Below are positions 24,904-33,575 of a stretch of DNA of 64,000 nucleotides, in pieces. The notes under the pieces were generated by a model, which saw nothing but the letters and a program-made list of their open reading frames with translations, ran no database searches and was not told the DNA's origin. A program made the translations under genes and the position numbers. Origin of the DNA: Fervidobacterium_A thailandense (GTDB lineage Bacteria > Thermotogota > Thermotogae > Thermotogales > Fervidobacteriaceae); assembly GCF_041505935.1 (NCBI RefSeq), contig NZ_CP140110.1. One strand, 5' to 3'. Position 1 is the stretch's first letter, and each line of letters begins with the position of its first letter.

Positions 24904-26212
24904 GATTCCAACCGTTTTGATTGTGGGTAGAAGTAACGTTGGAAAATCGACACTTTTCAACAAGCTTATAGGGAAGAGAAAATCGATAGTTGCCGATGAA
25001 TCTGGAACTACACGCGACGCGGTCGTTGACCGCGTCGTTTGGTATGATAAAGAGTTCTTACTGGTCGATACCTGCGGTATTTTCGAGGGCAGGGAAGATG
25101 AGATATACGAAAAAAGCAAAGAAATGACCATTAACGCCTTAACTGAAGCGGATCTTGTACTCTTCGTTGTGGATGGTAGACGTGGGCTTTCATCGGAAGA
25201 CTTTACGGTTGCCGACCTTCTGAGAAAGAGTGAGGTTGACGTAATATTGGTTGCGAATAAAGTTGAAAACGAAAGAATTTACAGGGATGTTCTCCCTGAT
25301 TTGTACGCACTGGGATTCGGAGAACCGTTCCCTGTTTCCGCTGAGCAAAGCAAGAATTTGGATGAACTGATAGAACTTGTTGTGAAAAGGCTTGAAGAGA
25401 AGGGGTACGATCTCACAAAAACCGCTGAATTGAGTGAGAACATCGTAAGAGTTGCGATCGTTGGGCGGCCGAACGCTGGAAAATCTTCGCTCTTCAACAT
25501 GATAGTCAAAGAGGAGCGTGCTGTCGTTACTCCGATAGCTGGCACCACACGTGACACGATCGACGAATTGGTTACTATAGACGGAAAAAATTACCTCTTT
25601 GTTGATACCGCTGGTCTTAGAAGGAAAAGCAGAATCGAGGATTTTCTGGAACGTGTGAGCACGTTGAGAACCATCGAAGCGATAGAGCGTTCCGACGTTG
25701 TACTGTTGGTAATCGATTCAACCGAAGGTATCACCAGACAAGACCAGAAGATAGCCGGACTTGCGGAAAAGAGGGGAAAGGGAACCGTTGTTGTTCTAAA
25801 CAAATGGGACCTTATCAAACACGCCGAAAGAAGGGCGCAAGAGTTTATAGATTACGTGCATGAAAAGCTTTACTTCATCGATTACAGCCCTATCGTATTT
25901 ACAAGTGCCGTAAATAAGGTCGGTTACAAAGAACTAATGAGAGCTGTAAATACCGCCTACGAGTCCCTTAACCGAAGGGTACCGACGAGTGCTGTGAATT
26001 CGGCTCTACAGCGAATGATCGCAAAACCACCGCATGGAATTAAGATTTACTACGGCTTGCAGGTGGACATTCGGCCACCAACGTTTCTCTTTTTTGCGAA
26101 CAAAACAGAAATTCCCGAGAGTTTTCAAAACGCTATCAGAAGGACCATTCGTGAGCAAGTTGATCCGTTCACCGGTGCACCAATATTCCTTAAATTTAAG
26201 CCAAGATCGTGA
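24872..26212 (+). CDS. der: Ribosome assembly GTPase Der (EngA)
   Basis: Der is the tandem GTPase for 50S assembly. The 446-residue protein has two G domains: GRSNVGKST (19-27), DTCG and NKVE in the first, GRPNAGKSS (about 197-205), DTAGLRRKSRI and NKWD in the second, followed by the KH-like C-terminal domain ending PIFLKFKPRS. The NKVE in the first domain replaces the more usual NKxD, probably lowering specificity there. The ATG at 24872 overlaps the ispH-S1 gene, so translation is likely coupled to it. Confidence 0.96.
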   Translation: MMQTPNLKKNRIPTVLIVGRSNVGKSTLFNKLIGKRKSIVADESGTTRDAVVDRVVWYDKEFLLVDTCGIFEGREDEIYEKSKEMTINALTEADLVLFVVDGRRGLSSEDFTVADLLRKSEVDVILVANKVENERIYRDVLPDLYALGFGEPFPVSAEQSKNLDELIELVVKRLEEKGYDLTKTAELSENIVRVAIVGRPNAGKSSLFNMIVKEERAVVTPIAGTTRDTIDELVTIDGKNYLFVDTAGLRRKSRIEDFLERVSTLRTIEAIERSDVVLLVIDSTEGITRQDQKIAGLAEKRGKGTVVVLNKWDLIKHAERRAQEFIDYVHEKLYFIDYSPIVFTSAVNKVGYKELMRAVNTAYESLNRRVPTSAVNSALQRMIAKPPHGIKIYYGLQVDIRPPTFLFFANKTEIPESFQNAIRRTIREQVDPFTGAPIFLKFKPRS

Positions 26213-26273
26213 ATTTTTCCTAATTTCGCGTGGATGCTCATATATTCGGCCCCTTTCACTGGAGGGATTCAAA

Positions 26274-26606
26274 TTGGATGAAGAGTGGTCGGATTTGATG
26301 GAGCATCTGGACGAAGAATTGAAAGAAGTATCGTGTCCCGAGTGCATCAGATGTGGATGGTGTTGTAAACAAACCGTGTGTTATTACGGAGAATGGGATT
26401 ATCAAAAGTGGCAGTGTAAGTTCCTTACGGATGACAATCTGTGCTCCAAGTATGATGAAATCGTGAGGTACGAATCACAACTCGGTTTGGATCCAGGACT
26501 TTTTGGAAGTGGTTGTTGTCTGAATTTTATGAACCCTTACCGAGTAAAAATAATGCTGGAGTCCCAACAAGGAGGCCGTTGTGAGGAAAATGAAGCTAAC
26601 GGTTGA
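26274..26606 (+). CDS. Cysteine-cluster protein, YkgJ-like (CxxxCxxCC)
   Basis: The TTG at 26274 is chosen because TGGAGGG lies 7 bases upstream and earlier frame overlaps der without coding sense. The 110-residue protein carries CPECIRCGWCCKQTVC at about residues 24-39 and further cysteines in KWQCKF, NLCSKY and a GCCLNF near residue 87. This arrangement matches the zinc- or iron-chelating YkgJ family; the function is not established. The 3' end overlaps the HD-GYP gene by 26 bases, so the two are translated together. An alternative ATG lies at 26298. Confidence 0.8.
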   Translation: MDEEWSDLMEHLDEELKEVSCPECIRCGWCCKQTVCYYGEWDYQKWQCKFLTDDNLCSKYDEIVRYESQLGLDPGLFGSGCCLNFMNPYRVKIMLESQQGGRCEENEANG

Positions 26607-28293
26607 TGCGCTTAGAAGGAACGTTTTGAACCGAAACCTCAAGCTCGCACTTGTTGTCGTACTTTTTGTTGCAGTCATTTTTGCAATATTTATGCAGTAC
26701 TACATCTCCGAAAGTCTCAGAAAAGATATCAGGATGCTCGATGAATCATTTAAAAGTCTGCTCGAATATTTTTGCAAGGCTCTGGAAGCCCAAAGTGTTG
26801 AGTATATAAAATTCGTAGAATCTGAGATAGAGTTCGTCGCAACCCTTGTGAAAAACGTTCCTGAGTTGGAAACATTGCGGGAAATCAAGAACTTTTACAT
26901 CTCGAACTTGCCACCAGCGCTAAACAACGTAGACGTGATCTTGTTGGATCGAAATGGTAAAGCAGTCATGGCCACGGGATTAGTTGGTGAACTTGATCTT
27001 ACCAAGATGAAATTCAACTTGGAACAGAAAAGTGGTTTTTTCTTCGTGCCCAGCACGCGTTACCTTACATTTTTTTACACGCACCAGCTGAATGGGAATT
27101 ACATAACGTTGATTCTCTACCTACGGCCGGAACTTTATGAGGCATTGTTTAGATCATTCACTATGAGAACTTCAAATTACTTAAGAAACATTACAGTTTA
27201 CGTGGATTCTGAGAATAAGCTTGGATTTTCCAGCCGTTCGCCTGATAATATTTTGGCGAGTTCAAAAAAATTCCCTGTGATTTCAAGAAGTATCGTTGGG
27301 GCAACGTACTATAACAGGTATCGCCTTATGTCACCTTTTCTGGACGACAGCTACATTTATTTGAAAGTGAATTTAAATTACGCTTCCTTCTTCAACTTCT
27401 TATTCGTGGGAATCATTGTTTTCGTGATAACTGTCATTGTTTCAACGGTGTTCTCCGTTAACTCGACTGTAGAACCTTTCGTTAAAGATATCACGAGGAT
27501 TGAAACGGCTGTGAAAGAGATGGGAAACACTGGAATATTGCCTCCACAGGCTGATTTCGAAATAACCGAAATAAATGACATATACACGGCTCTTGCTTCA
27601 CTTGTTCAAGAGCTTAGCGCTTCTATGGAGGAACTTGAAGCAACAAACCAAGAATTGGAGAAGGCTTACTCTGAAATCTCAAAAAAGACCGAAGAATTTA
27701 AAATGCTACTGCTCCATATGTCGGAGAGACTCGCAGCTGTTGCCGAAGGTTACGACGAAAACACCGGACAACATATTTACCGCGTTAAGAAGCTCAGTGG
27801 TTTGATAGCAGAAAACCTGAATCTCGAACCCGATGTGGTAGAGGCGATAAAAATGTTTGCCAGTCTGCACGACATAGGTAAGATTTTCATACCGAAGGAA
27901 ATCCTCTTGAAGCCCGGAAAATTGACACCGGAAGAGTGGGAGATCATGAAGAAACATACCGAATTCGCAAAACGAATACTGGATGTACCCGGATTTGAGC
28001 GTGCCCTGAGCATAGCATTGTATCACCACGAAAATTACGATGGTAGCGGTTATCCATTTGGTTTAAAAGGGGCCGAAATCCCCATAGAAGCTCAGATTGT
28101 TAAGATAGTCGATGTCTACGATGCGTTGAGATCCGACAGACCGTACAAGCGCGGTTACACTCATGAAGAAGCTATGAAGATCATCTTGGAAGGTGATGGT
28201 AGAACGTTGCCACAACACTTTGCACCGGAGGTATTACAGGTTTTCAGGGAGCTTTCCGAAGTGATTAACGAAGCGTGGGAAAGCGTTAGATAG
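26581..28293 (+). CDS. Membrane-bound sensor with HD-GYP phosphodiesterase domain
   Basis: The 570-residue protein has a membrane segment (21-40), an extracytoplasmic sensory region (about 41-270) of Cache-like length, a second membrane segment (272-293), a HAMP-like stretch (about 293-345), a coiled coil (about 345-385) and an HD-GYP domain (385-560). Catalytic His430-Asp431 lie in SLHDIGKIFIP, and the GYP motif in HHENYDGSGYPFGLKG (Gly490, Tyr491, Pro492). HD-GYP enzymes usually hydrolyse cyclic di-GMP. The GTG at 26581 follows GGAGG. Partner signalling enzymes are not in the window. It is the last gene before the rpsB promoter. Confidence 0.93.
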   Translation: MRKMKLTVDALRRNVLNRNLKLALVVVLFVAVIFAIFMQYYISESLRKDIRMLDESFKSLLEYFCKALEAQSVEYIKFVESEIEFVATLVKNVPELETLREIKNFYISNLPPALNNVDVILLDRNGKAVMATGLVGELDLTKMKFNLEQKSGFFFVPSTRYLTFFYTHQLNGNYITLILYLRPELYEALFRSFTMRTSNYLRNITVYVDSENKLGFSSRSPDNILASSKKFPVISRSIVGATYYNRYRLMSPFLDDSYIYLKVNLNYASFFNFLFVGIIVFVITVIVSTVFSVNSTVEPFVKDITRIETAVKEMGNTGILPPQADFEITEINDIYTALASLVQELSASMEELEATNQELEKAYSEISKKTEEFKMLLLHMSERLAAVAEGYDENTGQHIYRVKKLSGLIAENLNLEPDVVEAIKMFASLHDIGKIFIPKEILLKPGKLTPEEWEIMKKHTEFAKRILDVPGFERALSIALYHHENYDGSGYPFGLKGAEIPIEAQIVKIVDVYDALRSDRPYKRGYTHEEAMKIILEGDGRTLPQHFAPEVLQVFRELSEVINEAWESVR

Positions 28294-28296
28294 TAC

Positions 28297-28324
28297 TTGA
28301 CATATAACTTTGGTATGGTACAAT
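28297..28324 (+). promoter_or_regulatory. rpsB promoter
   Basis: TTGACA (28297-28302) and TACAAT (28319-28324) are 16 bases apart and the -10 is extended (TGGTACAAT). It gives an rpsB leader of about 115 bases. Confidence 0.85.
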
Positions 28325-28360
28325 TCATTTCCGATGCCCATTACGCACGCCAGGCCGTTT

Positions 28361-28398
28361 CCCACCTCGGTGCTTTGGGTTAAACCAAAGTCGGTGGG
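28361..28398 (+). promoter_or_regulatory. Structured rpsB leader, candidate autoregulatory element
   Basis: A two-part stem: CCCACC (28361-28366) pairs with GGTGGG (28393-28398), and CTTTGG (28373-28378) pairs with CCAAAG (28385-28390), with an asymmetric internal loop TCGGTG opposite TC. It is not followed by a T-run. Ribosomal protein S2 leaders in other bacteria hold S2-binding structures; I infer the same role here, but cannot match it to a known class by eye. Confidence 0.5.
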
Positions 28399-28445
28399 TG
28401 AGAGGATGGCGGAGGCGTAAAACCAAATCTTGTGGAGGTGTAGGT

Positions 28446-29222
28446 ATGCCGGTAGTGACGATGAAACAGCTTCTTGAAGCGGGAGTCCACTTTGGGCACA
28501 GAACCCAGAGATGGAACCCGAAGATGAAACCGTACATCTACGGTGCCAGGAAAGGTATCTACATCATCGATCTGCAGAAAACTGTTAAGCTTCTGGATGA
28601 GGCTTATGATTTCGTAAGGGATGTTGCGAGTCGTGGAGGAACGATCCTGTTCGTTGGCACCAAGAAGCAGGCGCAGATGGTCGTAAAGAAAGAAGCGGAA
28701 AGGTGCGGAGGCTTCTACGTAAACAACAGGTGGCTTGGCGGTCTTTTGACCAACTTCCAAACCATCCAGACCAGGATCCAAAGGTTGAAGGAACTCGAAG
28801 AGATGGAAGCCAACGGTGAACTTGACAAGCTTCCAAAGAAAGAGCAGAGTAAGCTAAGAAAAACTCTTGAAAAGCTCAGAAAGAACCTCGGCGGCGTCAA
28901 AAACATGAAGGGACTTCCCGATGTTGTTTTCATCGTGGATCCTCGGAAGGAAAAGATTGCCGTTCAGGAAGCTAATTACCTCAAGATCCCAATCGTTGCA
29001 ATGGTCGATACTAACTGCGATCCTGATCCGATCGATTATGTGATACCGTCAAACGACGATGCAATAAGGGCCATCGCCCTGATAACGAGTAAGATCGCCG
29101 ATGCGTATCTTGAGGGCCGCGAAGGTGTGCCTTACAGCCCAGAGGCGGCAACCGAGAGTGCAGAAGTGCCTGAAGAAATTGAAATTAGCGTTCCGGAAGA
29201 CTTGGATGAGGAAGAAATCTGA
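28446..29222 (+). CDS. rpsB: Small ribosomal subunit protein uS2
   Basis: uS2 joins the 30S late in assembly. The 258-residue protein starts MPVVTMKQLLEAGVHFGHRTQRWNPKM in outline, carries NRWLGGLLTNFQT and VFIVDPRKEKIAVQEA, and ends in an acidic tail rich in Glu (EVPEEIE and so on). The ATG at 28446 follows GGAGGTG; upstream in-frame starts lie in the leader. In most bacteria tsf (EF-Ts) follows; here a terminator and the hrcA operon follow instead, so rpsB is a single-gene unit. Confidence 0.97.
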   Translation: MPVVTMKQLLEAGVHFGHRTQRWNPKMKPYIYGARKGIYIIDLQKTVKLLDEAYDFVRDVASRGGTILFVGTKKQAQMVVKKEAERCGGFYVNNRWLGGLLTNFQTIQTRIQRLKELEEMEANGELDKLPKKEQSKLRKTLEKLRKNLGGVKNMKGLPDVVFIVDPRKEKIAVQEANYLKIPIVAMVDTNCDPDPIDYVIPSNDDAIRAIALITSKIADAYLEGREGVPYSPEAATESAEVPEEIEISVPEDLDEEEI

Positions 29223-29270
29223 AGCTCGAAAACTGTTAACAATCGTAAGTTTTTCAATAACGTTATGGTG

Positions 29271-29304
29271 GCGGGTAGACTGTTCGGGTCTACCCGCTTT
29301 TGTT
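29271..29304 (+). terminator. rpsB terminator
   Basis: GCGGGTAGAC (29271-29280) and GTCTACCCGC (29288-29297) form a perfect 10-bp stem with loop TGTTCGG, followed by TTTTGTTTC. It lies 48 bases after the rpsB stop. Confidence 0.93.
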
Positions 29305-29320
29305 TCGGTAACCCCCACCC

Positions 29321-29348
29321 TTGACAAAATAAGCTTTAATGTTATAAT
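29321..29348 (+). promoter_or_regulatory. hrcA operon promoter
   Basis: TTGACA (29321-29326) and TATAAT (29343-29348) are separated by 16 bases, and the -10 is extended (TGTTATAAT). A CIRCE-type operator begins 5 bases downstream, covering the start site. Confidence 0.9.
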
Positions 29349-29352
29349 CTTG

Positions 29353-29379
29353 TTAGCAAACAATGAATTGGATTGCTAA
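29353..29379 (+). promoter_or_regulatory. CIRCE operator for HrcA (variant)
   Basis: TTAGCAAAC, nine spacer bases, GATTGCTAA. This is the 9-9-9 geometry of CIRCE. The usual half sites are TTAGCACTC and GAGTGCTAA, so the outer six bases of each half (TTAGCA, TGCTAA) are kept and the inner three changed. It lies directly after the -10, in front of hrcA, so HrcA should repress its own operon. Confidence 0.88.
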
Positions 29380-29427
29380 CTCGTGTGATAATTCCCTCGA
29401 AAACGGGTGTACCTGGAGGGAAACGAT

Positions 29428-30453
29428 ATGGATTTGACGGAACGCCAGAAGAAGGTGTTGTACTGTATCGTCAAAGAGTACATCAGCAGCAAAACTCCGG
29501 TGAGTTCGAAACGTGTGCTAGAGACAGCTACCATTGAGCGTTCCGGGGCCACAATTCGTAACGACATGAATCGCTTGATGAAACTGGGTTATATATACCA
29601 ACCACACACGTCGGCTGGGCGCGTGCCAACCGACAAAGGTCTCAGATTTTACGTCAACGAATTGCTGAAGATCAGGGAGGAAATCCGTCAAAGAGGTACA
29701 CAAGTTGAAACCGTTGCAAGATTCCCGATAGGTGACATGGAAAAGGTGCTCACCGGGGCAGCGAAGCTGCTGAGCTCTTCAACGAAGGGGTTTGTCGTTA
29801 TTGAAAAACCAAGTCCGCTGAATTTGAGAATAAAGAGGATAGTGATAACACCTGTCAGCAAGACGTTCTCGATCGCCAACGTGGTAACCACACTCGGCCT
29901 GAGTTCTTCCATACCTTTATCCCATGCAGAAATTGATGATCTAACGGAAATTGAACGTGTTTTAAATAAGATGATGAGCGGGATTACACTGAGTGAGTTC
30001 AAAGCCAAGTTAAAGACGGTGCTTTCGAAGGTGTCGGAGCTCACTGACTTCATCAGCGAAAATACGACCAAGGGATTCATTGATATTGTTGAAAGATTAT
30101 CTTTCGAATCTTATGAAGACTACATACACGTTGGCCTTGCCAATTTAGTTGCCAACGAGAGGGTACGCGAGGATAAGATTCATCACCTTATCGCTTATGT
30201 TTCAAGCGATACGTTTTTCAAAGAACTCTTTGAGTTGAAGGACGGTATTTACATAGGTAAAGAACACGGTCTGAAGTTCCTCGAAGATTTTTCCATCATC
30301 ATTGATAGATTCAAACTCGAAGAACGACCTCTTGGCAGGGTTGCTACCATCTTTGATAAGTATGGTGACTACGATAGCGTGATCGAAAGTTTCGAATACA
30401 TGTTGAACAGGTTATCCGAGTATTTTACCGTTGTCTCAAGAAATGTAGAGTAG
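29428..30453 (+). CDS. hrcA: Heat-inducible transcription repressor HrcA
   Basis: HrcA binds CIRCE and represses chaperone operons. The 341-residue protein starts MDLTERQKKVLYCIVKEYI, with a winged helix (about 1-75) carrying the family's SGATIRNDMNRL and YIYQPHTSAGRVPTDKG, a GAF-like core, and a C-terminal region ending FTVVSRNVE. The ATG at 29428 follows CTGGAGGG. It is the first gene of the operon with grpE and dnaJ; dnaK is not here, so it must be elsewhere in the genome, as in Thermotoga. Confidence 0.96.
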   Translation: MDLTERQKKVLYCIVKEYISSKTPVSSKRVLETATIERSGATIRNDMNRLMKLGYIYQPHTSAGRVPTDKGLRFYVNELLKIREEIRQRGTQVETVARFPIGDMEKVLTGAAKLLSSSTKGFVVIEKPSPLNLRIKRIVITPVSKTFSIANVVTTLGLSSSIPLSHAEIDDLTEIERVLNKMMSGITLSEFKAKLKTVLSKVSELTDFISENTTKGFIDIVERLSFESYEDYIHVGLANLVANERVREDKIHHLIAYVSSDTFFKELFELKDGIYIGKEHGLKFLEDFSIIIDRFKLEERPLGRVATIFDKYGDYDSVIESFEYMLNRLSEYFTVVSRNVE

Positions 30454-30493
30454 TGTAAACAGTCCTGGAAAGCCATCGAAGGAGGTGTTAACG

Positions 30494-31099
30494 ATGTGGG
30501 AAACGGAAAAGAAAATAAATGGTGAACCTATGGAAAGCGTAGATCAAGGTACGGAACATGTTCAGGAAAAACCAGCGGAGGGAGCCGGAGAAACTCAAGA
30601 AGTTCCGAATCTGGAAGAGGAGAACAAGTTACTCAAAGAGAAAGTAACCGAGCTTGAATCGCAACTAAAAGAGATACAGAACGCGGCGAGGATAATAAAG
30701 GCGAATTTCGAGAACTACAAGCTTGACGTGGAAAGACAGATCCGCGAGGTCTCGAAAAGCTCCGTTTTGAGATTTGTAAAGATCCTTCTCCCGGTTGTCG
30801 ACGATTTCAAACGCGCCTTTGCATACTATGAGCAGACCAAAGACCTGGAGGAGTTTTACAAGGGAATCACGAAGATTTACGAGAAGTTTTTGAAGATCCT
30901 CGAAAACGAAGGCCTCAAGGTTATTGACACCTCTGGAAAATTCGATCCGTTCCTCCACGAAGCTTTCGAAAAGGAAGAGCGCGATGACGTGGAGGAATAC
31001 ACAATTTTAAGTGTTATTGAAGATGGTTACATCTTCAACGGTCAGGTGGTGAAACCGGCCAAGGTCAAGGTCTCGGTGAGACCGAGAGAACAAAAGTGA
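30494..31099 (+). CDS. grpE: Nucleotide exchange factor GrpE
   Basis: GrpE exchanges ADP on DnaK. The 201-residue protein has a long acidic N-terminus and coiled coil (about 35-85), the family core VERQIREVSKSSVLRFVKILLPVVDDFKRA in outline (about 80-110), and the C-terminal beta domain ending VKPAKVKVSVRPREQK. The ATG at 30494 has AAGGAGGTG 8 bases upstream; an earlier GTG lies within that site. It sits between hrcA and dnaJ (10-base gap to dnaJ). Confidence 0.94.
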   Translation: MWETEKKINGEPMESVDQGTEHVQEKPAEGAGETQEVPNLEEENKLLKEKVTELESQLKEIQNAARIIKANFENYKLDVERQIREVSKSSVLRFVKILLPVVDDFKRAFAYYEQTKDLEEFYKGITKIYEKFLKILENEGLKVIDTSGKFDPFLHEAFEKEERDDVEEYTILSVIEDGYIFNGQVVKPAKVKVSVRPREQK

Positions 31100-31109
31100 G
31101 GTGTCCGCG

Positions 31110-32231
31110 ATGCCTAAAAAGGACTACTACGAAATACTGGGCGTTCCGAGAAACGCCTCAGATGAGGAAATAAAGGCTGCTTACAAGAGACTTGTGAAGG
31201 AATGGCACCCTGACAAACAACCCGAGGAACGCAAAAAGTACGCAGAGCAAAAATTCAAAGAAATACAAGAAGCCTATGAGGTGCTTTCGGATCCTCAGAA
31301 GAGAGCTATGTACGATAAGTTTGGCTACGTGGGCGAAGGTATCCCATACGAGTACCAATACACGAGTAGTGGTGGAGGTTTTGGATTCGAAGACATTTTC
31401 CGTGACTTTTTCAACGACGATATTTTCAACATATTCTTCGGAGATCAGAGAACGCAATCGCGCACACGTACGACCTCAAGACGCACTCCTCGCAGGGGAG
31501 AGGATATCCAACTGGACGTGACTGTCACCGAGCGTGAGGTTTTTACAGGAAAGAGTGTTACCATTGAATACGAGAGGTACGAAGCTTGCGACCATTGTCG
31601 AGGCGAAGGTGTTGAACCTGGGAGTAGGAGTGTCACGTGCTCAAAGTGCCACGGAACGGGGGTTGTCAGGGAAGAAAGGCGCACACCGTTTGGTGTATTT
31701 ATCAACCAGTATACTTGTGATGTTTGTGGCGGTACGGGAACAGTTCCGGGAGAGGTGTGCCACGTTTGTCATGGGACTGGGCGCGTGAGAAGGCGAAGTT
31801 CTCTGATCCTCGATATTCCCGCCGGAGTTGAGGATGGTCAAGTGTTCAAACTCCCGCGTCGTGGTAACGCTGGACTGTACGGTGGTGAGTACGGAGATCT
31901 ATACGTACGGGTCCACGTGCAAAGAACATCTGGACTGAGACGCGAGGGTGATGATATAATCGTTGATGCGACCGTTGACTACGTTACGGCTATACTTGGT
32001 GGAAAAATAAAGGTTACGCTACCAAACGGGGAACTGGTCGATGTCGAGATTCCAGCTGGCACACAGCCAAACGAGCGTATAACGGTGCGTGGCAAAGGAT
32101 TCCCAAATCAACGAACAGGGCGCAGGGGAAATTTGATTGTGAACGTGAATGTGGAAATACCAAGGAGAGTTTCCAAAAAGGAAAGAGAACTGCTCGAAGA
32201 AATCGCGCGGCTCAGGGGTGTTGAAATTTGA
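31110..32231 (+). CDS. dnaJ: Chaperone protein DnaJ
   Basis: DnaJ delivers substrates to DnaK and stimulates its ATPase. The 373-residue protein has the J domain (1-70) with HPD at 33-35, a Gly/Phe-rich segment (about 80-110), four zinc-binding repeats CDHCRGEG, CSKCHGTG, CDVCGGTG and CHVCHGTG (about 149-214), and the two-part substrate domain. The ATG at 31110 follows GTGAGGTG. The last four bases overlap the next gene's start, so an unrelated membrane-anchored protein appears to be co-translated. Confidence 0.97.
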   Translation: MPKKDYYEILGVPRNASDEEIKAAYKRLVKEWHPDKQPEERKKYAEQKFKEIQEAYEVLSDPQKRAMYDKFGYVGEGIPYEYQYTSSGGGFGFEDIFRDFFNDDIFNIFFGDQRTQSRTRTTSRRTPRRGEDIQLDVTVTEREVFTGKSVTIEYERYEACDHCRGEGVEPGSRSVTCSKCHGTGVVREERRTPFGVFINQYTCDVCGGTGTVPGEVCHVCHGTGRVRRRSSLILDIPAGVEDGQVFKLPRRGNAGLYGGEYGDLYVRVHVQRTSGLRREGDDIIVDATVDYVTAILGGKIKVTLPNGELVDVEIPAGTQPNERITVRGKGFPNQRTGRRGNLIVNVNVEIPRRVSKKERELLEEIARLRGVEI

Positions 32232-33568
32232 AGCTTGAACGTTCAAAGTTGAAAGCACGTAATCGATACAAAGCATCAGTCTCACAAGTTAGGAAGCTGA
32301 TAATACTCCCAGTCATTATTGTGCTGGGGGCTCTTTTTTTCCTTTATTCGATCTCGTACGCGGATAGAACCGCCAGTTTGAAAGGTAGTTCCGAGAACGA
32401 AGCACCGAAGAACGATGTGCTTGACGTATCCTACACCGACTCGGGCGCAAAGGAGGTAAGGTTTCACAAGACCTTACCAACGGCAAAAGGTTTCATTTCA
32501 GTCGGAACATGTTACACTAGTGACGAGTTGAAATACCAGCTTTTGGTGGTCTTTTTTGATTCTAACTTCGTGGAGCAGTGGAGATTTGAATTCGGAGACA
32601 CGGGTGATGAATGGGCTTTCGATGTTGTCGAGGATGAGGGGTACATCATCGTTGGGGTCACAGGCTCAAAAAAGTACGGTGTGCGCGGACGATACGACGT
32701 AGTAGTTCTGAAGTTGGACTATGCTGGAAAATTACAATGGTACCGACTTTACAGCGGGCCGGACTGGGATAGGGCTTATAAAATCGTGAAGATGCCAACT
32801 GGCTACGCGCTCGCCGGTGATAATTATTTGAAAGGTTTCGATGTGAGTACGAACTTTGGAGAACACGACTTCTGGCTTGTTGCAATAGACAAAAACGGAA
32901 ACAAGCTCTGGGATCGTAGCTTTGGAGGACTTAAATGGGATAGGGCGTATGCGCTAACTTTTGTTGACGATAGGAACTTACTTGTAGTCGGGGGTTCGAG
33001 TAACTCATTCAGCGACGGTAAGCGATACGACAGTTACATTGTTGCGTACGACCTGAGTGGAAACTTGGTTTGGAGATTACCCTTGGTCATCAAAAACGGA
33101 AGTGTGTGGGTTACCGATTTAAGGACGGCCAGCGGTTCTATTTACGCCGCCGGGTACGTTGTCGAATTCGTTGCTGACGGTGGAAGAACCAATGGTGTAA
33201 GACCTGTTGAAAGAGGCTTCTTGGCAAAGATCACCTCAGCCGGTAAGTTGGAATACTTTAGGGTCTTTGGCCAGGATATAAGGTTGCATGCGTTTGATTT
33301 ACTGGAAAAATCCGAAACTCACGAAACTTTTGCTGTGGCTGGATACAAGGATGTGTCCGGTTCGAAAAGGCCTTGGCTTGCGAGTGTGACCATCGACGTA
33401 CAAGGAGAAATATCCCAAAATACTGTCCCGACTGAGATGAACTATGAGAACAACTACGGTATGTTTTTCGATGTACAAGTTGTACGTAACCCCAAAAGTT
33501 TGATTTTGAGTGGAAAAAAACTCGTGAACGGCAAATTCGTAGGTATATTACGTCGGATAACCTTCTGA
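32228..33568 (+). CDS. Membrane-anchored beta-propeller-like protein downstream of dnaJ
   Basis: The TTG at 32228 overlaps the dnaJ stop. The 446-residue protein has a basic N-terminus, one membrane anchor (about 23-45), a low-complexity stretch, and then repeating blade-like units: DTGDEWAFDVVEDEGYIIVG, PDWDRAYKIVKMPTGYALAG, LKWDRAYALTFVDDRNLLVV, each 45-55 residues. The W-D-R-A-Y pattern and outward GKLQWYRLYSG or GNLVWRLPLV strands suggest an extracellular propeller of BamB or delta-60-repeat type. I do not recognise a specific family. Its place in a heat-shock operon suggests an envelope quality-control role, but this is only inference. Confidence 0.7.
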   Translation: MKLERSKLKARNRYKASVSQVRKLIILPVIIVLGALFFLYSISYADRTASLKGSSENEAPKNDVLDVSYTDSGAKEVRFHKTLPTAKGFISVGTCYTSDELKYQLLVVFFDSNFVEQWRFEFGDTGDEWAFDVVEDEGYIIVGVTGSKKYGVRGRYDVVVLKLDYAGKLQWYRLYSGPDWDRAYKIVKMPTGYALAGDNYLKGFDVSTNFGEHDFWLVAIDKNGNKLWDRSFGGLKWDRAYALTFVDDRNLLVVGGSSNSFSDGKRYDSYIVAYDLSGNLVWRLPLVIKNGSVWVTDLRTASGSIYAAGYVVEFVADGGRTNGVRPVERGFLAKITSAGKLEYFRVFGQDIRLHAFDLLEKSETHETFAVAGYKDVSGSKRPWLASVTIDVQGEISQNTVPTEMNYENNYGMFFDVQVVRNPKSLILSGKKLVNGKFVGILRRITF

Positions 33569-33575
33569 AAGTGTT

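Noticed and set aside
26034..26273. N-terminal extension of the cysteine-cluster protein into the der gene.
   Set aside because: The extension overlaps der in another frame, looks non-coding and lacks a site; the TTG at 26274 has TGGAGGG.
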